A program made the position numbers and the translations under genes. Below the pieces are notes generated by a model that worked only from the letters and a program-made list of their open reading frames with translations, ran no database searches and had not been told where the DNA came from. Of a DNA stretch of 64,000 bases, positions 45,401 through 52,612 are shown in pieces (position 1 is the stretch's first letter; the number at the start of each line of letters is the position of its first letter). Source of the DNA: Pleurocapsa sp. FMAR1 (lineage in GTDB: Bacteria > Cyanobacteriota > Cyanobacteriia > Cyanobacteriales > Xenococcaceae); NCBI RefSeq assembly GCF_963665995.1, contig NZ_OY762512.1:3844001-3908000 (forward strand), in the 5' to 3' direction.

Positions 45401-46297
45401 CCTCGCATTGATGTTTTAGCTAACCTGTCGGGGATCTTCCGCGATACTTTTGTCAATATTATTGAATTGCTAGATGATTTATTCCGACGGGCAGCAGAAG
45501 CGGAGGAATCGGCAGATAATAACTATATTCGCAAGCATTGTTTGGCATTAAAAGCCCAGGGTGTAGACAATGCCAGTGCCAGAATGTTTTCCAACCCTGC
45601 TGGTGATTTTGGTTCTTTAGTTAACGACCAAGTGGTAGATAGTAATTGGGAATCTAGTGATGAACTTGCGGACACCTGGAAAAACCGTAACGTGTTTAGT
45701 TATGGACGCAAGGATAAAGGACAGGCTAGACCAGAAGTATTATCGCAGTTATTAGAGACAAGCAGTCAAATTATCCAAGAAATTGACTCTGTTGAATACG
45801 GCTTAACCGACATCCAGGAGTACTATGGTAACACTGGCGGTTTAAAATTGGCAGCGGAAAAACAAAGTGGAAAGGAAGTAGAAACCTCGTTTGTCGAAAG
45901 CTTTTCTAAAGATACCACTCCCCGCAAGCTAAAAGATTTACTCCGCATGGAATACCGCACCAAATTACTTAATCCTAAATGGGCAGAAGCAATGGCTGAT
46001 CAAGGTTCTGGTGGTGCTTATGAAATCTCTCAGCGCATGACGGCTTTAATCGGTTGGGGTGGTACAGCCAATTTTAAAGATGACTGGGTATATGATCAAG
46101 CAGTTGATACCTATGCTTTAGATGCAGAGATGGCACAAAAGTTACGAGATGCCAATCCTGAAGCCTTTCGTAATATTGTCGCACGAGCGATTGAGGCTCA
46201 AGGAAGAGGCTTATGGAATGCCGATGAAGAAAAGTTAGATAAGTTGAGAGAGTTATACGAGTCTACAGAAGATGAATTAGAAGGAGTTACGGTTTAA
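42434..46297 (+). CDS. bchH: ChlH/BchH/CobN-family chelatase large subunit
   Basis: A 1287-residue metal-chelatase H subunit, the porphyrin-binding partner of the AAA+ I and D subunits that inserts Mg2+ into protoporphyrin IX (ChlH) or Co2+ into a corrinoid (CobN). Visible blocks are 'LRNWLIIYGYWNAGGTENVA', 'LLYRKHVITKQPYIPQLI', 'VVHFGMHGTVEWLPGSPLG', 'NLYIYAANNPSESILAKRRG', 'LNGEYIPPAPGGDLLRDGSG' and 'NIHALDPYRMPSPAAYERGK'. It starts 'MKRIVLIAGFESFNANLYRQ', unlike the main cyanobacterial ChlH, so it is probably the second H-type paralogue that some genomes label cobN. Three repeat-derived insertions appear to lie in frame (43108-43274, 44041-44075, 44933-44968). No cobalamin riboswitch is seen upstream. 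Ends 48 bp before a convergent gene. Confidence 0.85.
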   Translation: MKRIVLIAGFESFNANLYRQAGSMATARCEALEVIVFSDRDITTYPAKVETALQSADVFFGSLLFDYDQVMWLRERVQNIPIRLVFESALELMSLTQLGKFAIGDKPKGMPKPVKFILSKFGNGKEEDKLAGYISFLKTGPKLLKYIPGKKVQDLRNWLIIYGYWNAGGTENVASMCWTLAEKYLDLTVGDIPQPVETPNMGLLHPEYQGYFTSPQDYLEWYNKHVGAKDDVREIPDVGAFRESGATPRRRKARLEKVAHGGNPQDRTFPQGKAHQDTPLPVIGILLYRKHVITKQPYIPQLIKHFASQGLIPLPIFINGVEGHVAVRDWMTTTYEQEQRQQGNKEILSLKDDAVKVDAIVSTIGFPLVGGPAGSMEAGRQVEVAKRILTAKNVPYIVAAPLLIQDIHSWTRQGIGGLQSVVLYSLPELDGAIDTIPLGGLVGEDIYLVPERLHRLTGRVKNWIGLRHTPTPARKIAVILYGFPPGYGATGTAALLNVPKSLLNFLQALKAQGYDVGELPEDGEEIIKQVKEADESAPLNKEGQGGFQVNVRTLEKWLGYLQTTRVEKQWKSLTGTGLKTYGDEFQLGGIQLGNVWIGVQPPLGIAGDPMRLMFEKDLTPHPQYTAFYKWLQNEYQADAVVHFGMHGTVEWLPGSPLGNTGYSWSDILLGDIPNLYIYAANNPSESILAKRRGYGVLVSHNVPPYGRAGLYKELIALRELIGEYREDTKKNYALRDIICQKIVDAGLEKDCKFTEGLKQGISFTVENGKLFSKNVINQYFVQVYEYLQVLEQRLFSSGLHVLGEKPSKEELKSYLEAYFDGGLSEGEIDGIVSRKDAKTQSNDAKLTSKLEEGEKIRDLLVQNTDEMTNLLRGLNGEYIPPAPGGDLLRDGSGVLPTGRNIHALDPYRMPSPAAYERGKEIAKKIIQQNLEEKDAYPETVAVMLWGLDSIKTKGESLGILLELVGAEPVKEGTGRIVRYELIPLEILGHPRIDVLANLSGIFRDTFVNIIELLDDLFRRAAEAEESADNNYIRKHCLALKAQGVDNASARMFSNPAGDFGSLVNDQVVDSNWESSDELADTWKNRNVFSYGRKDKGQARPEVLSQLLETSSQIIQEIDSVEYGLTDIQEYYGNTGGLKLAAEKQSGKEVETSFVESFSKDTTPRKLKDLLRMEYRTKLLNPKWAEAMADQGSGGAYEISQRMTALIGWGGTANFKDDWVYDQAVDTYALDAEMAQKLRDANPEAFRNIVARAIEAQGRGLWNADEEKLDKLRELYESTEDELEGVTV
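43145..43274. repeat. Nested palindromic repeat inside the chelatase gene
   Basis: An outer perfect inverted pair GTAGGGGCGT (43145-43154) and ACGCCCCTAC (43265-43274) encloses a 102-bp long form of the element at 29560-29610 (43164-43265). Its middle is itself a palindrome around CATGGGGGAAACCCCCAAGA. Translated, it gives an Arg/Gly/Lys-rich stretch foreign to the protein family. The reading frame stays open across it. Confidence 0.8.
44041..44075. repeat. Second repeat insert in the chelatase gene
   Basis: The segment reads CCCCTCTTAATAAAG then AAGGACAGGGGGG, resembling a short dispersed cyanobacterial intergenic repeat. It is translated as 'SAPLNKEGQGGFQ' between 'VKEAD' and 'VNVRTLEKWLGYLQTTR'. 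No frame disruption. Confidence 0.55.
44933..44968. repeat. Tandem CGCAAAGA repeat inside the chelatase gene
   Basis: Three near-identical units of the 8-mer CGCAAAGA followed by a fourth after TAATGA spacing. Translated as 'SRKDAKTQSNDAKL'. It is a typical cyanobacterial tandem repeat unit lying in a variable linker, upstream of the conserved 'LRGLNGEYIPPAPGGD' block. Confidence 0.65.
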
Positions 46298-46315
46298 TTA
46301 ACAATAGACAATGAA

Positions 46316-46358
46316 CAATAACCAATAAACAAATGTCAATTTCATTTATTGGTTATTG
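46316..46358. terminator. Bidirectional hairpin between convergent genes
   Basis: Perfect 14-bp arms CAATAACCAATAAA (46316-46329) and TTTATTGGTTATTG (46345-46358) with a 15-nt loop, between the stop codons of the chelatase gene and the DUF262 gene. It overlaps the last codons of the latter. It could stop transcription from both sides. Confidence 0.5.
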
Positions 46359-48421
46359 TGTTTTTGGAAAGCTTGACGAACTAAAAACATAATATCCTCT
46401 ATTTCAGATGAAGATGAAAAAGTTACTTCAACATCTCCATTTAATTTATATTTAGAGATATCTTTACATAGTTTGTAAGGATCTTGTATTTCATCAAAAC
46501 CCATATTTAATGTCAATTTTAAACATTTTTTTTGAGGATATATATCAACAAAGTTCTTAATTGTTTTATAAGCAATATAGTATTTTAGAAATTCTTCTTT
46601 TACTGATAAATTTAGATTGAGAATTTCTTGACGAATAATTTTAAACAATTCTAATGTTTTGTCTTGAAGATGTTTATTGTATTTGTTTTGAGTGGAGTTA
46701 TTTGATATACTACTTTTAGAAAAATCAGGATCAATATAAATAGATGGAAACGACCAAACTTCGGTTGCAATATCTGCTAATACTTTTGCTCGATTATTAA
46801 TTTCTATTTCATTCCAGATGTCTAATTTAGCCAGTGTTTTGTTTAAATATAAAGGACTATCAGTGAAACCATCTTTCATATTTTGTTTTTCTTTGAAAGA
46901 GCGATCGCTTAACTTGGCATTATGACCAGTTAAAGTAAGATTACCAATTGTATGTAAATACTTAGCTTGTACCTCTTGCCAATTTTCTCCCAAATTTTGC
47001 TGCCATTCTAAAGATAAATTAGAATTTTGTGGCATAACGTGTTCAATACTATAGTTTTCTATATCTACTAATTCTTTAGTACGAGTATGATTTTCCAACT
47101 TAGCTAGCAAGTATTTGCAATTTCTAAAATTATAAATATCTTTAACTATTATCTCTCTGCAAAACTCTGCATTGTCGGGAAATCTCTTGTAAGAAGTCAT
47201 TACGGCAAATGCTGTTTTAATACTTTCTAAATAATTATTTTTGTCAATATTTCTACTTAAGGAAGCAAAAGTTTTATTCATTGAGTTAGTAGGTATTCCA
47301 CAAATTGCTCTGCGAAAAACATAGCTTTCTACCAATTTGAAAATTTCAACTAAATCTTCTTGATTAATTAAATTATGAATCCAATCGTTATATATTTCTA
47401 GTAAGAAAGGATAAGCTACATCAACTTTTAAATAATTAATATCTTCAATAATTTTTTTGAGTTTCTGATTATTTTCTTTTTCAAAAGCAATACTGACAAA
47501 ATACTTAGAATAACAATATATATCTTTAATTATTTCTTCAATTGATAGATCTAAATTCTTTTGTACATAACTTTTAAAACCATTATATACGTCTCTAATA
47601 TTAGGAATAGCACCAGCTTTAGATTTAATAGTCAGATAATAGCGTATGAACTTGTCAAACTGTTCTGCATAACCAATTTGACCAAAGTTTTGCTCCATTG
47701 GATACCAATAATTATTGTAAATATAGGCTTGCTCTTTTGATTCTAAATCCATCAAAATATAATTGCGAATTAAATCTGCTTGAGACAGTTCTAATCCAGT
47801 GGAGTTTAAACTCTCAAAAATAAGCTGAGGATTATCTCGTTCGCGATCCAAACTGATATCTACAATGAATAATCTGCTAATACCTGAATACAAACTATCA
47901 AGATTAATATGATTTTTGTTGATTTGATTAACAAAAAAATCAAAATTATCCTTAATTCGACGGGATACTTGTTCTGGTAATTCTTGATCTTCGATTAATT
48001 TAACAAATGTTTCTTTATCACTCTTGGTCAAAAGTAGTTTATATCTATCTTCTTTATCTTCTTCCTGGTTCAGCAAAAAATAATTATTTATTCTTTGACT
48101 TTTTACTTTTGCTTTGTCTTCTGAATTTTCAACTACGTGAGCTAATGCTTTCAATAATAACGAGATAGTTGTTAGTCTTTGCTGTCCATCAATAACCAAT
48201 AGTTTAGGTAGAGATGTTACCTGATACAAGCCATGTTCAATATAGACAACCGATCCCAAAAAATGACCTGAAATTGTTTGCTCTTGCGCCACTTTAATAA
48301 TGTCATTCCACAATTGCTGGCATTGTTGTAAAGTCCAGCTATAAGTTCTTTGATAAATAGGAATAACAAATTGTTTTGGTTCTCTTAAAAATTCAAGTAA
48401 ATTAGTTTCGGTTGCTTTCAT
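46346..48421 (-). CDS. DUF262/DUF1524 (GmrSD-type) nuclease-like protein
   Basis: A 691-residue protein. The N-terminal DUF262 domain has 'FVIPIYQRTYSW' and the catalytic-type 'LLVIDGQQRLTTISLLLKAL' near residue 77, a ParB/Srx-like NTPase motif. The middle DUF1524 domain is an HNH-like nuclease with 'SIEHVMPQNSNLSLEWQQ' near residue 462 and 'LHTIGNLTLTGHNAKLSD'. The C-terminal 100 residues match the DUF5655-like end, 'IAYKTIKNFVDIYPQKKCLK'. Such fusions are type IV modification-dependent restriction enzymes (GmrSD relatives), so a role in anti-phage defence is likely. It is a single gene with no methyltransferase nearby. Confidence 0.82.
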   Translation of the reverse strand: MKATETNLLEFLREPKQFVIPIYQRTYSWTLQQCQQLWNDIIKVAQEQTISGHFLGSVVYIEHGLYQVTSLPKLLVIDGQQRLTTISLLLKALAHVVENSEDKAKVKSQRINNYFLLNQEEDKEDRYKLLLTKSDKETFVKLIEDQELPEQVSRRIKDNFDFFVNQINKNHINLDSLYSGISRLFIVDISLDRERDNPQLIFESLNSTGLELSQADLIRNYILMDLESKEQAYIYNNYWYPMEQNFGQIGYAEQFDKFIRYYLTIKSKAGAIPNIRDVYNGFKSYVQKNLDLSIEEIIKDIYCYSKYFVSIAFEKENNQKLKKIIEDINYLKVDVAYPFLLEIYNDWIHNLINQEDLVEIFKLVESYVFRRAICGIPTNSMNKTFASLSRNIDKNNYLESIKTAFAVMTSYKRFPDNAEFCREIIVKDIYNFRNCKYLLAKLENHTRTKELVDIENYSIEHVMPQNSNLSLEWQQNLGENWQEVQAKYLHTIGNLTLTGHNAKLSDRSFKEKQNMKDGFTDSPLYLNKTLAKLDIWNEIEINNRAKVLADIATEVWSFPSIYIDPDFSKSSISNNSTQNKYNKHLQDKTLELFKIIRQEILNLNLSVKEEFLKYYIAYKTIKNFVDIYPQKKCLKLTLNMGFDEIQDPYKLCKDISKYKLNGDVEVTFSSSSEIEDIMFLVRQAFQKHNNQ

Positions 48422-48624
48422 AATTTAATTCAAAAGAAATATATTACTGCTGTAGCAGCGGCATTTATTCTTATATTTCCCTTAAACAACAATCAAAATA
48501 CTAAGTAAAATCACTAAAAACTATTTCAAAGCGATCGCCTGAAGGGTAGGCAAAATATACGCACGCGATCGCCATAATATTTACAACAAAGATCTTTGCC
48601 CACCAAATCAACAAATCATAACCT

Positions 48625-49320
48625 CTAAATTATTTCAGCAAAACGTAACGCAGCCAAATCTAATGATAATAGCTGTTCATGGGCGTTATCGATATAACCC
48701 ATTCCCCGTAAATAACCTGTATTTGCGCCTGGTAAAATATATTTAAGAGTATTTTGATTAAGGCGATCGCGTAATTTAGCGATATTATTTAACTGTCGCC
48801 ACCAATGAAAAGTTTTAGCAGTGCGAAGAGGAGCAATTTCTGTTGGAGATTTTGGTAGCAAATGTCTGCCAGAAAATAGAACACCCCCGTGTTGAGAATA
48901 GTAAAGACAAGATGAGCCAGGAGAATGTCCAGAAGTCCAAATAAGCTCTGAATTTGGGCTTATGGTTAGATTATCAGCAAAAGAGACAACTTTGATTTCT
49001 GGTAGCAAATAAGCCTCCTGTTCTTGCACTATTACTTGGCAATCGAACTCTTGCTGTATCTGCATGATGCTCTTGCTAATTCCCCCTCGATGGGTAATGA
49101 TTAGGTGTTTAATTCCGCCTTGAGACTGTAAAAATTTTTGATTAACTTCATTCCAAGCAGGACAATCGAGGAGAATACTGCCACTTTTATCTACAATTAA
49201 ATAAGAGGTAGCACCTAAAGTATCTCTATTAGGCGCAAACGCAAATATTCCTGGCAAAATAAGACGAGGAGATTTAGCGTTACCAAGGCTTGCAGTAATT
49301 TCTGTAGAGTTTTGGGGCAT
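48625..49320 (-). CDS. MBL-fold protein with a degenerate metal site
   Basis: A 231-residue protein of the metallo-beta-lactamase fold: 'TSYLIVDKSGSILLDCPAW', then 'LIITHRGGISKSI', 'ELIWTSGHSPGSSCLYY' and 'GGVLFSGRHLLPK'. The usual HxHxDH zinc motif reads THRGGIS, so only the first His remains, while the second-site His (SGHSPGS) is kept. A conserved-fold protein with altered or lost catalysis is likely. I recall similar cyanobacterial proteins, so this is probably a lineage feature and not decay. Confidence 0.75.
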   Translation of the reverse strand: MPQNSTEITASLGNAKSPRLILPGIFAFAPNRDTLGATSYLIVDKSGSILLDCPAWNEVNQKFLQSQGGIKHLIITHRGGISKSIMQIQQEFDCQVIVQEQEAYLLPEIKVVSFADNLTISPNSELIWTSGHSPGSSCLYYSQHGGVLFSGRHLLPKSPTEIAPLRTAKTFHWWRQLNNIAKLRDRLNQNTLKYILPGANTGYLRGMGYIDNAHEQLLSLDLAALRFAEII

Positions 49321-49448
49321 TCTAGAAAATAAGGTTCTATGAATAATTGCCTAATGGCATCTTCTTTTTATATTTATATACTTAAATCCACAGTCCAAAA
49401 TAGTTTTTTAAGCAAAGAATTCCCCATATAGATTCGGAACACTTTTTT

Positions 49449-50945
49449 ATGAAATTCTGGTTAATATTAGTTGTCCTCAGTCCAATTACTTATCTGCTCG
49501 TCAATCGCAGCCTCAAAAACAAGACTACAGCACCAGTGTGGCTATGTTGGCTGATCATCATGTTGCCATCCTGTATTTGGACGATTTGGACTTATATTTT
49601 TGGGGAACAACAGCCTTTACCTTTACCAGTACTTTTATTTCCTCTGATTATATGTCCCTTACTGTACGGATGGCTAGTTCAGAGGGGAAGAATAGATAAA
49701 CCAAAAGATGCTAAAGATGCTGTTGAAACAAGTAAGAATAAAAATATAGCGATGGCTCAACCTACTGCAAAAACTACCACGCCTCGCCCCATCGATAGCA
49801 CCGAAGAAACTGCTCTACGCAACTGTTTTCCTTGGAACGTTTATTATTTACAAAATATTGATTATCGCCCTCAAGCAATTTTCTGTCGGGGGAAGCTCAA
49901 GACTATTCCTGAAAAAGCTTATCACGAAATAAAAAATAACGTCGAAAAAGCCTTTGGCGATCGCTTTTTTCTAATTTTTCAAGAGAGTTTTAAAGGCAAA
50001 CCGTTTTTTGCCCTTGTGCCTAATCCCCAGGCAAAGGCAGAAGAAGGAGAGGTAAAAAGCGATCAACGCATGGGACTTGCCTTGGTATTGTTTGTGATTA
50101 CTCTAGTCACTGCCACTGTCGCTGGAGCTACCATTAATGGTACTTCTTCAGAAAAATTGCTATCCGATCCTAGCTTGGTATTACCAGGGTTAGTTTACAG
50201 CTTGCCTTTGCTATCGATTATTGCCGTGCAGAAGTTTAGTAATTATTTTGTAGCTGCTTACTATAAAGTTCGTACCACCCTGCCTTACTTTATTCCTTTT
50301 CCTTTTTTGCTAGATAGTTTCTCTTTAGGGACTTTGGGAGCAATTTTACAGAGGAAGTCGCCTATTCCCCATCGCAAAGCCTTATTTGATATCGCCATTG
50401 TTGGGTCTTTATTAGGATTATTAGTGGTTATTCCCACTTTAATCTGGGGTTTGTCTCTTTCTAGTGTTGTTCCTTTAGACGAATCATCCATATTTAACAT
50501 TCAAGCTCAAGATCCGCGCTTATCTTTTCTACTTAGTCTCTTAGCCAAATTAGCTTTAGGCTCTTCTCTAACGGCAAAAATGGCGATTGAACTACATCCT
50601 TTAGCAGTAGCAGGTTGTGTTGGCTTGTTTATCACTGCGGTTAATTTGATGCCGATTGGACAGCTAGATGGTGGTCATATTGTTCACGCCGTGTTTGGAC
50701 AAAAAATGGCGATCGCCATAGGACAAATCACCCGTATTTTAGCTTTATTGTTAGCCCTAATCCATCCTTACTTTTGGATTTGGACAATTGTGATGTGGTT
50801 AATTCCTTTAATCGATCAGCCTGCTCTTAATGATGTGACCGAGCTTGACAATAAACGAGATTTCTTGGGCTTATTAGCTATAGCTTTGTTGATCGTGATT
50901 GTGTTACCTCTTCCTAATGCGATCGCTAGCTGGTTAAATATTTAA
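49449..50945 (+). CDS. Site-2-protease homologue lacking the HEXXH motif
   Basis: A 498-residue membrane protein related to cyanobacterial/chloroplast EGY-type S2P proteins. It has an N-terminal hydrophobic region, a soluble domain with 'DRFFLIFQESFKGKPFFALV', then about seven helices. The second S2P motif is present, 'NLMPIGQLDGGHIVHAVFG' near residue 398, with the zinc-ligand Asp. The GTLG block is also present (SLGTLGAILQRKSPIPHRKA). But the helix where HELGH is expected reads 'IIAVQKFSNYFVAAYYKV' near residue 260. The zinc-binding His pair and the catalytic Glu are absent, so it is probably a non-catalytic member like plant EGY3. Confidence 0.78.
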   Translation: MKFWLILVVLSPITYLLVNRSLKNKTTAPVWLCWLIIMLPSCIWTIWTYIFGEQQPLPLPVLLFPLIICPLLYGWLVQRGRIDKPKDAKDAVETSKNKNIAMAQPTAKTTTPRPIDSTEETALRNCFPWNVYYLQNIDYRPQAIFCRGKLKTIPEKAYHEIKNNVEKAFGDRFFLIFQESFKGKPFFALVPNPQAKAEEGEVKSDQRMGLALVLFVITLVTATVAGATINGTSSEKLLSDPSLVLPGLVYSLPLLSIIAVQKFSNYFVAAYYKVRTTLPYFIPFPFLLDSFSLGTLGAILQRKSPIPHRKALFDIAIVGSLLGLLVVIPTLIWGLSLSSVVPLDESSIFNIQAQDPRLSFLLSLLAKLALGSSLTAKMAIELHPLAVAGCVGLFITAVNLMPIGQLDGGHIVHAVFGQKMAIAIGQITRILALLLALIHPYFWIWTIVMWLIPLIDQPALNDVTELDNKRDFLGLLAIALLIVIVLPLPNAIASWLNI

Positions 50946-50996
50946 TGCCAAATCCGATTGATAAAGTACTCTTTCCTTGAAATAGCTATAATTCCT

Positions 50997-51016
50997 CTGA
51001 CCTCTGACCTCTGACC
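50997..51016. repeat. Short heptamer tandem repeat (CTGACCT)n
   Basis: Nearly three copies of CTGACCT, the same unit as at 10678-10710, just before palindromic DNA that flanks the IS4-type element. Confidence 0.65.
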
Positions 51017-51090
51017 GACGGGCGTGGAACAGCGAGACAGTCTTGCAGGACGGTTTCCCCTGGCTGCCTGACACATTTATTTGAGGACAG

Positions 51091-52313
51091 TTAAACTCTT
51101 AAGCACTTTAATTCCGAAATTCTGATAAACGAAATGGCATCATAGTATTTTCTTCTAGCCTTTGAAGATGCAAAACAGGGCAAAGTATTTTGAGAAAATA
51201 AAGGTGTAGGGTCAAACAAACTACGACCTTTATGTAAAACTCCTTTGAGCCATCTGATCCCAATTTTGAGATAACTTAAACCTCTCTCCCAATGCCGATC
51301 TACTTGACTTCTAAGTCCCTTCAATTGAACTGTCATGCCATGAGTAGTCGCAAATAAAAGTGCTAAGGCTACCACCAAATATAAACGTTCCAATGCCTTG
51401 CGATCGCGACCTCGACAGTCCCTTCAACGCGGGAAACCCGCGCAACGGGCTGTCTGGCAATTTTAGATTCTTCCAATTGAAAAGCTCCAGATTTAGAATC
51501 TAAAAATAATTCTTCAATACGAAATCTTAGAGCCTACTGCCATAAAGCTTGTAGAGTCGGGTCTTCATCAGTAATAACAGCCCAAGGTTCTTTTGTCCCC
51601 TTGACATTGGCTAAGACAAAGTTGCTTCGGCATTCTCCATCGAGCCATAGTCCAACATTGTGATACAAAATCGCCTCTGACTTTGGCGGATAAAGATATT
51701 TCAGTTCAATAGGATGTCTCCTTGCCCCCTGAATAGTTACGTCACAGGGTAAGCGTAGACAATAGTGCCATTGACTAGTGGTGAGCCAATTCATCAACTG
51801 ATGGTTGGCAAAACCTCGGTCAGCTAGAAGCATCTCATCAGGATACTTGCGGAGTAATCTACGTGAAAATTTCAGCATGGTTTTGTATTCTTTGAATGCT
51901 ACTGTTGAACTTTTATGTTCCATTACTTTCCATAAGAAAGGAATTGCCCTACCACCACAAATCACAGAAAGATGAATCATGCAGTATCGATTCCATAAAA
52001 CTGTTGTATCCAGTGCCAGATAGAGGCGTTGTCCACTCCAGTTACTAATTGCCGCCATTACTAGAGGTACATACAGAGATTTGACTTTAATTCGACTGTT
52101 ATGAACGAATCTTTGCCATCTTCGCTCAATACTCTGTGCTTGGTTCGCCCTACTTATCACGTAAGATTCCCACTCACTAAGGTTAATTTTGCTGCTACAT
52201 ATCAGCGCGTTGATCATCCAAGCTAACGCTTTGATCTGCCTGAAATCTCTGTATGTGGAATCTTGACTCAGTAGACTCAGCAGTTGATGATAAAGAGGGC
52301 TAGATCTTGACAT
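51091..52313 (-). pseudogene. IS4-type transposase pseudogene
   Basis: The N-terminal 259 residues are a DDE transposase of the IS4 group: 'LYLALDTTVLWNRYCMIHLS' with the first Asp, 'DEMLLADRGFANHQLMNWL' with the second. After 'TLQALWQ' a TAG at 51534-51536 replaces a sense codon, followed in the same frame by 'ALRFRIEELFLDSKSGAFQL', which holds the E-region. An insert of about 50 bp (51409-51458) then shifts the frame before 'RDRKALERLYLVVALALLFA' and the C-terminus. Two independent lesions, so no active enzyme. Confidence 0.87.
51409..51458. repeat. Palindromic insert of about 50 bp in the IS4-type transposase
   Basis: Bounded by GACAG ... CTGTC with an inner CGCGGGAAACCCGCG. It interrupts the transposase between 'LEESKI' and 'RDRKALERL'. 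Its length is not a multiple of three, so the frame is lost. Confidence 0.7.
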
Positions 52314-52421
52314 GGAATATAAGGCTAAAACTATTCATTTTCAGCTTCCCATAATTGCTCTACCTTTTCTTTTTTCTGACCGCATTTCGACTCTTTTAGC
52401 TACTTGTGTCAGGCAGCCAGG

Positions 52422-52480
52422 GGTTTCCCTCCGCAGAGAACTGTCTGAAGACAGCTTCCTAAACGGGAGCGTTTCCGCCC
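52422..52480. repeat. Palindromic repeat interrupted by the IS4-type element
   Basis: The outside flank continues TTTCCCTCCGCAGAGAACTG, then CTGAAGACAG, then CCTAAACGGGAGCGTTTCC. The last part matches sequence inside the IS1-type element near 41680. With the left flank (51036-51058) it forms one larger palindromic repeat. Confidence 0.6.
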
Positions 52481-52558
52481 GCTCTGACCTACTTAACCTT
52501 AAAGTGTTCTATCCGAACAGGATTTAGTATAAGGCAGTTAATATTTGCACAAAATTAA

Positions 52559-52586
52559 ACCCAACCAGAAAACTATCTGGCTGGGT
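52559..52586 (-). terminator. Rho-independent terminator of nirA
   Basis: On the minus strand an 11-bp stem, ACCCAGCCAGA with TCTGGTTGGGT (one G-T pair), and a 6-nt loop is followed directly by TTTAATTTT. It begins 26 bp after the nirA stop codon. A convincing intrinsic terminator. Confidence 0.8.
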
Positions 52587-52612
52587 CTGAATCTTCAAGA
52601 TTATTTCAATGC

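Larger units (their letters stand above)
51059..52421 (-). mobile_element. IS4-type insertion sequence, inactivated
   Basis: A 1363-bp element with 17-bp terminal inverted repeats (CCTGGCTGCCTGACACA at 51059-51075 and its complement at 52405-52421). A 7-bp direct repeat, GGTTTCC, lies directly outside both ends (51052-51058 and 52422-52428), which fits a target-site duplication. Joining the flanks restores a palindromic repeat (GACAGT ... ACTGTC), so the element jumped into such a repeat. Its transposase gene is broken. Confidence 0.8.
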
